24,314 nt of DNA from Priapulus caudatus. Taxonomy: Eukaryota > Priapulida > Priapulimorpha > Priapulimorphida > Priapulidae. Location: the NCBI RefSeq assembly GCF_000485595.1, contig NW_014577905.1, positions 213,371 to 237,684 of the forward strand. Direction: 5' to 3'. The translations under genes were made by a program, and so were the position numbers. Position 1 is the stretch's first letter, and every line of letters starts with the position of its first letter. The notes beneath the pieces were generated by a model, which was given only the letters and a program-made list of their open reading frames with translations, searched no databases and was not told the origin of the DNA. This document shows, piece after piece, positions 1-9,352 of this stretch.

Positions 1-230
1 AGGAGTTCCGCGCGATAACGGGTAGGAGTTCCGTGCGATAACCAGTAGGAGTTTCGTACGATAACGGGTAGGAGTTCCACGCGATAACGGGTAGGAGTTC
101 CGCGCGATAACGGGTAGGAGTTCCGTGCGATAACGGGTAGGAGTTCCACGCGATAATGTGTAGGAGTTCCGTGCAATGACGGGTAGGAGTTCCGCGCGAT
201 AACGAGTAGGAGTTCCGCACGATAACGAGT
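1..230. repeat. 23-bp minisatellite, ten units
   Basis: Ten consecutive 23-bp units begin at 1, 24, 47, 70, 93, 116, 139, 162, 185 and 208. The unit starts AGGAGTTCCGCGCGATAACG and differs between copies by one to four substitutions, with no length change. It continues off the left edge, so the array may be longer. It lies in the GBE1 intron that ends at 278, about 48 bases before the acceptor. The 12-base core CGCGATAACGGG recurs once at 2834-2845 in a later intron of the same gene. Confidence 0.97.
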
Positions 231-278
231 AGAGTCGCTAAGAGTCATCGAGTTAACAGACGGAGTCGGGTTTTGCAG

Positions 279-405
279 GAGATGTACACGAACATGAGCG
301 TGACGTCTGAACGCACTGTGATCATCGATCGCGGCCTAGCCCTGCACAAGATGCTCCGCCTCATCACACACTCACTCGGAGGAGAAGCCTATCTTAACTT
401 CATAG
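279..405 (+). CDS. GBE1: GBE1 exon a (first in window)
   Basis: The acceptor TTTTGCAG ends at 278 and the donor GTGAGA starts at 406. The exon is 127 bases: 42 codons (EMYTNMSV ... AYLNFI) plus the first base of a Gly codon (phase 1). It encodes the end of the catalytic barrel, with the conserved DRG-LHKM-RLITH-LGGE segment. The first residue is Glu where human GBE1 has Asp before MYTNMS. The preceding exon is off the window. Confidence 0.95.
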
Positions 406-2692
406 GTGAGAGCGAAGCGTGAGCAGGACCACCGCCCTCCCTCCGAGGGTCGGGTCGTCATGCGATGAAGGTTATCGCGAAGGTCGTATTATTACGGGAT
501 TCGCTGTAGTTATCGCTGACATGGTGTGAAGGGTAGGTCTGAGTGAGGAAGCGATTCCTATATACCTGTTAACTGAATCCATAGTACTGGCTACTACGGA
601 CGTAGACTGACTTAAAGGGATACATGACCCCTAGGTTCCTTACATATTTTCAGTTAAAATAGGTTTAAATTACAACAATTAAACTAGATGAAAAATTTGT
701 ACATCAATTTTTTATTTACATTTACATGTAAAAGTTTGTAGGTATATGCTATTATTTACGCACTTACTGTCATAATATTCCCTAAAATTCTAGAGTGCAG
801 TATCCCTATAATGTTGACGCAGCTGACACGGCTCGTAACTCAACGTTTACGTCGAATTAGTCGAACCCTCGCATTACATTTCACGCAACGATGCTACTAG
901 TCTCGTTGTGTCCGTGCCGCAGGCAATGAGTTTGGACATCCGGAGTGGCTGGATTTCCCACGCGCGGGCAACAACTCTAGCTACCACTACGCACGCAGGC
1001 AGTTCCACCTGCCAGCAGACAACAATCTACGCTACAAGTCGCTCAACAGATTCGATCGAGACATGAACCTGACAGAGGAGAAATACCGCTGGCTCATCTT
1101 CAAGCACGTAAGCTGTCAGCGTATACACACGTGTTGGGTGGTGGTGGTGGCGGCGGTGGTGGTGGTGACGGTGTGAGGGTGAGGGTGGTGGCGGTGGCGG
1201 TGGCGGCGGCGGTGGGTGCAGGTGTGTGTGCAGCGTGCACACGGGCTCAGAGCCTCAGTGTGAGAGGCAGGGTGCAGCATGGTACCGGGACTTCAGAACT
1301 ACAGCAGCAGCAGCAGCAGTGTTGGTGTAATCTCTCTCCTCGTCTGTTCCCGCAGCAATACATCAGCTGTCACCATGAGGGTGACAAGGTGATTGTCTAT
1401 GACAAGCAATCCAAGCACGGGGCGCTGGTGTTTGTCTTCAACTTCCACCCGACGGAGAGCTACGCCGACTACCGCATCGGCGTGGAGCAGCCTGGGAAGT
1501 ATCCTACGCAAAAAATAACACCCGATCGAAAGCCCTCTCCGCATTCCCTCCCCTTCCTCTCCGCATTCCCTTCCCTTCCTCTCCGCATTCCCTTCCCTTC
1601 CTCTCCGCATTCCTTCCCCTTCCTCTCCGTATTCCCTCCCCTTTCCTCTCCTTTTCCCTCCCCTCCCCTCCCCTCCCATCCCTCCCTCCTTTCGTCCCTC
1701 CCTCCCAGTCTGACCAACTGAATCATCGTGTGACTGACTAACGACCGTCTATTCGCCTTTCCTTCCGCCCCTTCCTCTCCTCCCTCTTCTCCCTCCCCCT
1801 CCTCTCCCTCCTCTCCCTCGTCTCCCTCCTCTCTCTCCCCTTCCTCCTCTCCCTCTCCCTCTTCTCTCTCCTCTCCCTCCCCTCCTTTCTCTCCCTTATC
1901 TCCCTTCCTTCCCTCCTCTCCCTCCCCTCTCTACTAGTCTGAACGATCAACCAACCACCCTCTCTGTTTTCCCCCTCCCCACCCCATATTCCACCCTTTC
2001 TTTCCTTAACTCCCTCCCTCCCTTGTGGTCGCACCACGCGACCGACCGACTGAACAACACCCGTTCATGTGTCTGTGCGGCAAGGGATCGCGACGTCGGA
2101 TGTTCTCTTGTTTGGCCTTGACGCTCGTCGCGCAGGTATAAGATCGTGCTGGACACGGACGCGAGAGAGTACGAAGGTCATGGCCGACTCGACCACAGCG
2201 TCGACTTCTTCACCTACCCGGAGAACTGGAGCGGTCGCATGCACAGCATGAAGGCAAGTCACACGCAGTTACGTGCGTCTGCTTAAGCATAATAACGCAC
2301 ACATATAACATAATATAACGCACACAACCGAGCAAAACACCGGAACGTGGAGCAAAACGTGTTTTGTTCGATGTTCGTGGCTGTGTGCGGATTCCCGAAA
2401 CAAAAAACAGTGCTCAGCTGTATGCTGTGTCGGGTGGCGTGTGTGCGCTTGCTCGCCGAGCAGAACGCGAAACGCTGGCAAACAAAATTTCCCGTTTTGC
2501 TCGGGTGTGTGCGCTAGGCTTTAGCGGGGCCGGGTGTTGTAGAAACAACGTGTGAGCGAGACAACCACGCGCACCTGTCGATATCGTCGCTTGGCTTGTC
2601 AAGCTAGCACTGTCTCTACGTGGTTTCCATGCGTACTCGCCAGCATCTGAGAATGCTCGGCCATGTGTCTTTATACATCTACATCTATATAT

Positions 2693-2728
<36 letters not shown>

Positions 2729-3205
2729 TTACGTCGATCTGTCACTCTAGACAAGTACTCGATGGTATACGTAGATAATAAGAAATCATTTTGTACCTGG
2801 CATTCTCACAGCAGTTGTTCGGCAATGTCGTTACGCGATAACGGGAAATGTTAGAATGTTCTAGGCTCTTGCAGATGGTTGTTATCATCTAATAAATATT
2901 AGTAGTGCAATTGTTTCTACTCCTTACTCCTATATATGTAGGTGATTCATGTAAGTACTAAACCGTAAAGTAACGAAATAAGTATATTTAATGCTGCAAT
3001 ATTCTTCGTTACGATTTCAAGCTCTACCTCAGTTTTATAATCAACGTCTAGTGTGGACAATCAGCATTTGCACAACGAGCTAAGATGTGCTAAGCAGATT
3101 ATTGTATTATGGAAATCTTGTGAGAAAAATCGATGAACTCGCTGTCTACTATTGCAGGTGTACATTCCCAGCCGGGTTGGCATCGTGCTGGCAAAGTGTG
3201 ACTGA
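279..3205 (+). CDS. GBE1: 1,4-alpha-glucan (glycogen) branching enzyme, 3' part, five coding exons
   Basis: Spliced gene for the cytosolic enzyme that cuts alpha-1,4 glucan chains and re-attaches them by alpha-1,6 bonds during glycogen synthesis. Exons 279-405, 923-1107, 1356-1498, 2136-2253 and 3158-3205 join in frame into about 206 residues. Diagnostic stretches, in order, are [101 protein letters not shown] and VYIPSRV. All match the C-terminal third of animal GBE1 (about 700 residues in human). The window starts just after the part of the GH13 barrel holding the catalytic residues, so the active-site exons lie upstream. The barrel end is in exons 1-2 and the all-beta C-terminal domain in exons 3-5. 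The tail is short, ending KCD. There is no frameshift or early stop, so the gene appears intact here. Confidence 0.96.
406..922 (+). other. GBE1 intron, 517 bases
   Basis: GT-AG intron (GTGAGA ... GCCGCAG) interrupting a glycine codon. It is AT-rich in the middle (about 640-800). No repeat array, transposon or open frame is evident in it. Confidence 0.85.
923..1107 (+). CDS. GBE1: GBE1 exon b
   Basis: The acceptor GCCGCAG ends at 922 and the donor GTAAGC starts at 1108. The exon is 185 bases and completes the Gly codon split by the preceding intron. It encodes [13 protein letters not shown], then [18 protein letters not shown] and FDRDMN, and ends KYRWLIFKH in phase 0. These are among the most conserved GBE1 segments outside the catalytic motifs. 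Confidence 0.96.
1135..1223. repeat. GGT/GGC-rich low-complexity tract in a GBE1 intron
   Basis: Degenerate (GGT)n/(GGC)n with GAGGGT interruptions, beginning about 27 bases after the exon b donor. It makes a proline/histidine-rich reading on one strand and glycine-rich on the other. Neither is a credible protein. Confidence 0.9.
1302..1319 (+). repeat. (CAG)6 just upstream of a splice acceptor
   Basis: Six CAG triplets end 36 bases before the acceptor of GBE1 exon c. Each triplet contains an AG. They lie above the pyrimidine tract (TCTCTCTCCTCGTCTGTTCCCGCAG), so the distal AG at 1354-1355 should still be the one used. Confidence 0.9.
1356..1498 (+). CDS. GBE1: GBE1 exon c
   Basis: The acceptor TTCCCGCAG ends at 1355. 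The exon is 143 bases and starts in phase 0 with [12 protein letters not shown]. It contains the beta-strand [17 protein letters not shown] and ends in PG plus two bases (AA) of a Lys codon. The donor is GTATCC at 1499, weaker than its neighbours. This is the start of the alpha-amylase C-terminal beta domain. Joining 1498 to 2136 restores AAG-TAT-AAG (K-Y-K), as in other GBE1 proteins. Confidence 0.95.
1533..2015. repeat. Polypyrimidine tract with 22-bp tandem units inside a GBE1 intron
   Basis: From about 1533 to 2015 the + strand is almost entirely C and T, interrupted near 1712-1760 and 1933-1955. At 1541-1650 there are five tandem units of 22 bp (one of 23) starting GCATTCCCTCCCC. The rest is irregular CCTCTCCCT. 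It fills most of the 637-base intron 1499-2135. Open frames on either strand here are composition artefacts. Confidence 0.93.
2136..2253 (+). CDS. GBE1: GBE1 exon d with a GC donor
   Basis: The acceptor CGTCGCGCAG ends at 2135. The first G completes the split Lys codon, followed by [20 protein letters not shown] and [19 protein letters not shown]. The exon ends at 2253 with AAG. The next bases are GCAAGT, a consensus GC-type donor. Joining to 3158 gives MK-VYIPSRV, matching the end of GBE1. Confidence 0.94.
2254..2259 (+). other. GC-AG intron donor
   Basis: AAG|GCAAGT matches the strict consensus of the minor GC donor class (strong pairing elsewhere compensates for the C). There is no GT in the right phase nearby that would keep both neighbouring exons in frame. 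The intron runs 2254-3157 and ends TATTGCAG. Confidence 0.85.
2319..2513. repeat. Inverted-repeat element in the last GBE1 intron
   Basis: Twenty-base arms at 2319-2338 (CGCACACAACCGAGCAAAAC) and 2494-2513 are reverse complements with one mismatch, giving a 195-bp fold-back unit. Further short GAGCAAAAC / GTTTTGTTC copies sit inside the left half. The size and structure suggest a MITE-like remnant, but no clear target duplication was found. Confidence 0.65.
2696..2726. repeat. (TA)n microsatellite
   Basis: About 31 bases of uninterrupted TA dinucleotides in the last GBE1 intron. Confidence 0.97.
3158..3205 (+). CDS. GBE1: GBE1 terminal coding exon
   Basis: The acceptor CTATTGCAG ends at 3157. 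Fifteen codons encode [15 protein letters not shown], followed by TGA at 3203-3205. VYIPSRV is the conserved last beta-strand of animal GBE1. The remaining tail differs from the human end in sequence and is a few residues shorter. Confidence 0.95.
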   Translation: MYIPSRVGIVLAKCD

Positions 3206-3324
3206 TTTCTGCGAACGTCTGGCCATTGGAAGAACGAATATACGTCGTAGTAGACCTTTCCTTTGAGAGTGGGTTACCTACTAGTTGAAAACCTTAGGTA
3301 TTTCACGCGAAACTTATATGTGAC

Positions 3325-3330
3325 ATTAAA
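3325..3330 (+). terminator. Possible GBE1 poly(A) signal (ATTAAA)
   Basis: ATTAAA lies 120 bases after the GBE1 stop, with a T-rich stretch (GGTTTCTTTAGG) about 10 bases downstream. It is the first common signal variant after the stop. No AATAAA occurs nearby, so the true site could lie elsewhere. Confidence 0.35.
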
Positions 3331-4046
3331 CATGATCTAGGTTTCTTTAGGCTCAAAAAACCTCACTGCTCACGCTGTTTGCTTCATCACCTGATATCTG
3401 GAACCAATCAGATTGGCTCTACATACTTTTCTACTTGGCCATATATCGTCAAGTACAGTGTGGTTAGGCAAAGCTCAGAGGGAATGGTCCAGTCTAACTT
3501 GGGAATCCCATGCTGTTCTATTCATGTGGACCAGCACCTTATTTACATTTAGATGCATTCCATAGATTTTGGCAAAACCTGCTTTTAATGAAGTTGTAAA
3601 CTGGACGGTTCGAACGTTTAGCATTAGCATTAGCATTAGCATTGTTAGCTTGTGTGTTACTTTTTAGTTTTTGTAGTCTTATTTATGTTTGCTGGAGGTT
3701 ATTAAGATTGTAACTTGTTATGAGCTGTGCTAGCTTAACTCGGTGGTCGTATGCTAGCGCAGTATAGTTTGTAGTCGGGTTATTATAAAATGATTACGTG
3801 CCTGTAGGTGTTAACATGATAATTGTTGATGCTGCATAGTAGTCGGTGTTATATAGAACCTTTACATTAATCCCCCTATGCAGTCTCCCAAGAAGATGTT
3901 TGTTATGAACATGTAATGGCACCCAATGGTTTCCCAATGCTGAAATGTCATTACGGGAATATTACATAACCTTATCGGTCGAACAACCTTTATGTCTTTA
4001 TATGGCTGCATAACTTGCACATCTCTCTAGGGGTTTGCTCTAGGGA
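3331..4046. other. Intergenic, no gene seen
   Basis: No supported coding region. The only simple repeat is four tandem TTAGCA hexamers at 3618-3641. Confidence 0.7.
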
Positions 4047-4501
4047 TACGGTAAAAACCCGCGTATATGAACCTGTTAGGCTAAGATTTTCCATTTACAC
4101 CCCCTTGACATAAGAACCTGTTTTAGCCTAAAATTTGAAACAGGTTCTTATTTGATAAAATTCAGTTAACACTTTAAAATTCATAAATCAACTAAAACAA
4201 GCTATTTGTGGTCTATATACCTCTATTAGGTATAAAGGGCATAAAAAGAAATAAGATAACCTAGAATAGTGTTTGTAATTGTCTAGATTGCAGTGATTTA
4301 GACATAATTATATGCATATTTTGTATAAACAATGGACCGCACCAATATTCTACCAGCAACAAGCACATTGTTTCTTAAGAAAATAAGAATCTGTTTAAGA
4401 ACCTAAATAGCCTAATTTCCCAGTAAACACCAATTATATAAGAACCTTTTTAGACTAACTTGGAAAAATACAGGTTCTTATATACGCGGGTTTTAACTGT
4501 A
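4047..4501. mobile_element. Tc1/mariner-type MITE with TA target duplication
   Basis: The element runs 4049-4499 (451 bp) between two TA dinucleotides (4047-4048 and 4500-4501). The left end reads TACGGTAAAAACCCGCGTAT. The reverse complement of the right end reads TACAGTTAAAACCCGCGTAT, two mismatches in 20. The CAGT start and TA duplication fit the Tc1/mariner/pogo group. The AAGAACCTG-TTTTAGCCTAA motif of the sub-terminal region recurs inside in both orientations (near 4111-4153, 4390 and 4440-4480), so the element is repeatedly palindromic. It has no transposase frame and is non-autonomous. Confidence 0.88.
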
Positions 4502-6208
4502 TTATAGATAAGCACGTTGAAAGTTCACTAAAGGTGCATAGGGTTGCTTTAGGTTGCATTTGCGTGCTGCTATGGTTGATGCCGTATGCTACGGCTATAG
4601 TTGATAGGTGTTTGTGTAGTGGGTCTGATACGATGTGTTAGTAGGGTTACTATTTAGTGCACCCCTCATTCAGTTGCTATCAGAGGAAGCTGTTGTAGAT
4701 AGATCAAGCCTGCAGATTGCAGTAGAAAATGTTCCAATTTTACAAGCAACTAATGAAGGACAACGCGAATTTTAATATGGAAGGACAGAAACGAAGAAGC
4801 ATTAAACTTCTTCAAGGGATCCTTGGGACGAGACGACACGTGTCGAAATTTACACAGTGTTAGTGAATCAGCTGTGGCCGGCAAATTTCCTGGTTTGCTA
4901 ACGGGAGGAAACTGTAGATATCAATTGCAATGCCTCCACGCAAATGGTGCTACGGCTTGTCATAATTCATCCATGAAGGTTTTACATGTTATGTATTTTT
5001 ACGCTATACACACCTCATCGTTTCGTATGTGGCACTGTCACAGAAATTTTTTCGGGGACCAAAACTGTCCGGTGGGACAGGGAATCACTGCGATAATATC
5101 AAGAGTCTATAATAGACAGTCTTCTATTATGGACCGTTGATATTATCCGACCTCCGGACGGTGGTTCACGCTGAGACGTAATTACGAAGGCGTCATTGGT
5201 TTTTGATAGCCACCTTACCTTGGGAAAGTGTAGCCTATACCCGGACCAAAATTCTGCAGATATCGTTACCACTGAAGGTGGACTATTCAGAGAGATTGCC
5301 CGAAGTGGCACGCGGTACTCACTCTGTGTTCTCTCTCCCTCTCTCTGGGTTTTGCAAGTAGCCAGCGAAGGTCGGTGGGGGTGATTTAGTGACCTTCACG
5401 AAGCCTCTTCAGCGCAACATACTGCAAAGGTCCCCTGTCGGTTTGTGAATGCATGCATGGACCTCGTAATTGTAGCTACCTGCTCGAATCCGGTTCTACC
5501 ACTGAGATGTTTGTAATTATTAATAGCTTATTATTAACCCGCTAATATACAGAGTATGTGCAGCTAATACACACATACAGCTCAGCGGGTGCTATGCCGT
5601 GTAGTGGCAGCACCTGTCATCAGCTGCACACCCTCACAGTCGGCGCGACGAGGGTTTTTTTCCCCAAGAAGAATCATGTAGGCGTGGAAGATCGTTGCAC
5701 GTAAGATATTGTATATAGCGATGTAGATATAACTTGGTTCGAACAAAAACACTAATCATGCATCTATATGTTATTCACCCCATATTCCACCACTTGCTTT
5801 CAGCCGCTTTCGGCAACGCTTCTCTAGTATCCCGTCTCATCTGGATCTCCCCCCATATGCGAATAGGTTGTGTGCGTCTATCACATGACCGTCGCATTTC
5901 ATGTAGCGTGTCGGACCTTGTATGTAGCCATTGCCGCCAAAGTGAACGCTTGTCTGAGTCAGTGAGGTTACGTATTTTTAGAATTCGCAAGATTCGGGAG
6001 AACGTAGAAAGTCCTGAGAAATAGGGCTATGATTACGCTTGCCCTTCGAATGTCCTTGGAAACTAAGCACGTGCTTATTCCGTGCACACAAGACTATTTG
6101 GCTTCTGGAATATTCTGGAAAAGCATTTTGCGTTAGGTGTACGAATCCTGATGTAAATTATTTTCAAGGGACATATGCCGTCCGATTTCAGTTCAAGATA
6201 TAAAATAG
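4502..6208. other. Intergenic, no supported gene
   Basis: Short open frames here (4823-5140 +, 5734-6024 +) have no recognisable domain, no splice support and ordinary non-coding composition. A small palindrome at 5092-5147 is listed separately. No tRNA or known RNA was found. Confidence 0.6.
5092..5147. repeat. Short perfect inverted repeat with internal palindrome
   Basis: GATAATATCAA at 5092-5102 and TTGATATTATC at 5137-5147 are perfect reverse complements. Inside lies GTCTATAATAGAC (5105-5117), itself palindromic. It may be a cruciform-prone or tiny fold-back sequence; no function can be assigned. Confidence 0.7.
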
Positions 6209-6465
6209 CAGGGCCGTAGCCTGGGGGGGGGGGTAGCTGCCCCCCTAGATTTTGGAGCAAAATTTAAAAAATAAGCTTGGCTAATAATCGAAAATAACCC
6301 TAACGAGATTTTTTTGGTCACTCTTCCGTGAAAGCCTTGTCTCAGACCCAGCCCTACCACACTATGGACGTCGGTCAAGAGCTGCGCCCGTCCCTCATCA
6401 TTACACAGTTGAGTCATAAAATTTTGCCCCCCCCCCCCTAGGAATTTTCCCAGCCTACGGCCCTG
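6209..6465. mobile_element. Fold-back/MITE-like element, CAGGGCCGTAG termini
   Basis: The left end CAGGGCCGTAGCCTGGG (6209-6225) and the reverse complement of the right end (6449-6465) differ at one of 17 bases. The 257-bp unit has G-run/C-run sub-termini (11 G on the left, 12 C on the right) and AT-rich arms with GCAAAATTT / AAATTTTGC. The CAGGG start is hAT-like and such short elements are common in invertebrate genomes. No 8-bp duplication is visible and there is no transposase. Superfamily is uncertain. Confidence 0.72.
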
Positions 6466-6808
6466 AAGGGTAAAGATGCATGATCGTCGTTTCTGTTGCG
6501 ATTTCAAGGGCGTGTTGGAACGTGAAACGTCATGTCATCGCGATGGACGACACGAAACTGTGCTCAATGACACGTAACAGTGAAATATGGTGGAGTTTAA
6601 CGTAGAAATCAATAATCAATAATGACGTACGTCACAATGATGAACGTGATCTGATCATCTAATGCTATCATTCATTCTATAGCTCCCTTTCTATCTATAA
6701 TGGGTTGTAACCAGTGCGAAAGCGACTGAATCCTATGCTTTTCTTGATGATGAGTGTTCTGAGACTTCATAAAGGCAACACCACATGACGTGTGCACACT
6801 TACCGCCA

Positions 6809-6864
6809 TAGAAATATATAGAGAGCCTATCTATATATTTATATATAGTGTCTATATATTTCTA
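6809..6864. repeat. 13-base perfect inverted repeat, AT-rich
   Basis: TAGAAATATATAG (6809-6821) faces CTATATATTTCTA (6852-6864). The loop is itself TA-rich (CTATATATTTATATATAG), so nearly the whole 56 bases can fold. Confidence 0.7.
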
Positions 6865-7785
6865 CGCTTGCCGCACTGATGCGACAGTGCTGCCAGTCTA
6901 AAACGAGCGTGCGTGTCGTGGTGACTGGCAGTGGTGGCATTGTTGTTCAAAAGGACTAAGTCTGGAATTTAAAGATGCTCTCTGGAACTTTTTGTTCATA
7001 ACCCTGCTTACCTGATTGACGGGGTTTTCGCCGTACTTTCAGCTGACGTTGATATATTAGGCGGCGCTTTGCCTGCGCGCGCGGATCACCTCACCCCCTC
7101 ACAGGCACTCGCAGTACTTGTGAATGCTCTGGCACTACAGCCCTTCCCGTGGCAGAGCGAAGGACTATAGTTCTAGAGCTACGCTTGTGAATGCTAGACT
7201 GAACATGCGTGAGAGCAGCTAAATGTCAGACCGAATTCCCTTAATCTTATATTACGCCTAGACTTGCTGTATACTTGGAGACCTATGTACAGGAAATCTA
7301 GCTGGGTTTCTTCTGTCGTGTGACTCTTATACTCCGAGTGGAGACTAGTCGATGCATCCAGTCATTGATTCTCAGAAATGTGTTGTTTCTGTGATGATGT
7401 GATTATGAAGCGATTTATTTCCCCTCAATATTCGCTCACCGGTTCGCAGCGCATGCAGTAGGGTATTAGTCGGTCATGTTATGAAACGCTCTTGTAGGAA
7501 ACCCGGTGAAAAATAAACCGATTCCTATATGTGACAACGAATTCCGTCTTACTTGCTTATTATTACCATAGACTAAGAATATATTCTATACATATACATA
7601 TAAGATGTTATTCTTATTCTATGTTATTATACTCATGCGCCATCGAACATTATCGATTTAACATTCATCAAGCGTTATCGATTAGAATGGCTGAATGACA
7701 GGTTTAAGCAGTTTGTTCGGGCGTAATAATTACAACCTAGCTACAACATACCATTACTGCAAGCCCGATTATCGATATTCCATAA

Positions 7786-7895
7786 GTATTCAACTTTCAT
7801 CAAAGAATATCTTTATATAATATATATTTATATATTCATTATCATATCATATATTTCATGTATTTTATTTCGGTATTCAACTTTCATAAAAGAAT
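7786..7895. repeat. 23-base direct repeat pair, 87 bases apart
   Basis: The sequence starting GTATTCAACTTTCAT occurs at 7786-7808 and again at 7873-7895 with one mismatch in 23, separated by AT-rich DNA. A shorter inverted piece (TATTGAAAGTT) is near 7973. Confidence 0.7.
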
Positions 7896-8090
7896 AATTA
7901 TTCTATTTTTAATACAAAGCGCTCATAATACTCTGTTAATACTTTTATTAAGTAGCTCACGCATAATTCCAGTATTGAAAGTTCACATGTCTGAATGATT
8001 CATAAAATCTATGTTGCGTTGACATGCGTTATATTAACGTTATATCACCAGGATGCTTTTGTATAATATATAATGTATACCTGACAATTT

Positions 8091-8160
8091 ATGGCTTTAC
8101 ATGTAAAAAGGGTACATGTAAAAAGCCAATACATGTAAAAAGCCAATACATGGCTTTTTA
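8091..8160. repeat. 17-bp tandem repeat flanked by inverted ATGGCTTT
   Basis: ACATGTAAAAAGCCAAT is repeated exactly at 8114-8130 and 8131-8147, with a shorter copy at 8099-8113. ATGGCTTT on both sides (8091-8098 and near 8150-8157) is the complement of AAAAGCCAT, so the cluster can form alternative hairpins. Confidence 0.75.
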
Positions 8161-8341
8161 GAAGTTAGAAGTTGTCTGATTCTGCCTGGTATGTATTGTG
8201 TCTACAACAAAAACCAACACCAACTAGGAATCGATCCATAACTTCTCGTATCAACCAAAATGTAAAGCGGAAAAACACAGGAATCGATCGTTTGCTAGTC
8301 ATGTACGGCATATCAAAGGGGAAAGAGCAATTCAATGTAAC

Positions 8342-8432
8342 ATAATATCAGGAGTGAATAATAATAGATTATTGATCTAGATAGAGATAAATCTAGAATA
8401 TAGATCTATTATTATTCACTCCTAATAATATC
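8342..8432. mobile_element. Miniature palindrome with 8-bp target-site-like duplication
   Basis: Twenty-base perfect arms lie at 8350-8369 (AGGAGTGAATAATAATAGAT) and 8404-8423. The 34-base loop is partly self-complementary (ATCTAGAT ... ATCTAG). The direct repeat ATAATATC occurs immediately on the left (8342-8349) and one base past the right arm (8425-8432). A 75-bp fold-back flanked by an 8-bp duplication is what a very short hAT-like MITE insertion would leave, but the arms do not start with CAG and the flanks are AT-rich, so chance is possible. Confidence 0.6.
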
Positions 8433-8758
8433 TCTCTCGTCTCATCGGTGACAGTTATAAAAAGAAAAAAATAGCATATCCAACGATCGATGTCACTATG
8501 CGGTTGGTGAACGCGAACAACGGTGACAACAGCTGCAGCAGCAGCACAATGACGATGATGACACGTACGCACACAAAGCGCGTCATCGATTATCGCGTGA
8601 ACATCTGCCGCAGCAGACGACTGCGTAGTTTTTAAGTGACGCCACTCGTCGCTCGTACGTCTATCGGTTACGTAGAGGTTAGAGTCGGAGGAGGGGGAGG
8701 GAGGAAGCCATTCGACGTGGAACTGCCGTGCTGTGACAGGATGTTCTTGATTACGTAC
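8433..8758. other. Upstream region of the 9073 gene, no gene supported
   Basis: An antisense open frame (8393-8767) overlaps the palindrome at 8350-8423 and has no recognisable domain. It contains GCAGCAGCAGC and GATGATGA simple stretches. It is better read as promoter-proximal non-coding DNA. Confidence 0.5.
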
Positions 8759-8795
8759 TGACGTCATGCTGCGTTAGCGCTTGATCATGACGTCA
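8759..8795. promoter_or_regulatory. Pair of perfect CRE (TGACGTCA) sites
   Basis: TGACGTCA occurs at 8759-8766 and 8788-8795, spaced 29 bases start to start. This full palindrome is the consensus for CREB/ATF bZIP factors. They lie about 280-315 bases upstream of the ATG at 9073, a plausible proximal promoter position. The spacing and duplication argue against chance; the regulated gene is inferred. Confidence 0.6.
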
Positions 8796-9072
8796 TCATC
8801 CGCGTACGTGACTTCCGTCTGTTTGTTCATTTCGTCATGCATGCTGCGAATCTTCTGGATAAACGTTTCGAAGTGCAGATAAACATCTCTTTCACGATTA
8901 AACGTGTGAAACCAGCAAGGTAGCAGGGCGCGCGTGAAGTGGAAGACGCTAAAGGCGAGGAGAAGGAGCGGGAGAGGAATCGGAGGAGAAGACAGGTGGG
9001 GGAGGTTAAAGAGGCGGCCAGCTAGGGATCGTTAATGTATACGGAGAGAAGAAGCTGCACGTTCCTCATAAA

Positions 9073-9267
9073 ATGGCAGATGCCAGGCCGCAATGGAATA
9101 AACGAGTGGTCAATGTCGATGACGACACAAAGTTGTACGACTGGGTACTAAAGCGTAGGGAGGCACAGAAGCTGGAAAAGAAAGAGACAGAGAAGAGAAG
9201 GAAGGAGGAGGAGGCATGGTCGCAAAAGATGAAAGAAATAGCCGCCGCATTTGAGGCGTCATCAGAC

Positions 9268-9307
<40 letters not shown>

Positions 9308-9308
9308 C

Positions 9309-9352
<44 letters not shown>

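Larger units (their letters stand above)
6466..8090. other. Intergenic, AT-rich, no supported gene
   Basis: No coding region supported. It contains an inverted repeat at 6809-6864 and a diverged direct repeat pair at 7786-7895. The stretch 7560-8080 is strongly AT-rich. Confidence 0.6.

Noticed and set aside
1131-1726. Open frames overlapping GBE1 exon c with Gly-rich or Pro/Ser-rich ends
   Set aside because: They read through intron sequence. Only the exon part (1356-1498) matches a known protein, and splicing explains it.
4823-5140. 105-codon plus-strand frame
   Set aside because: No recognisable domain, runs across the 5092-5147 palindrome, non-coding composition.
8393-8767. Minus-strand 124-codon frame, possibly divergent from the acidic gene
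   Set aside because: Its end lies in the 8350-8423 palindrome and its start in a CRE; no recognised domain, biased Ala/Ser stretches from GCA repeats.
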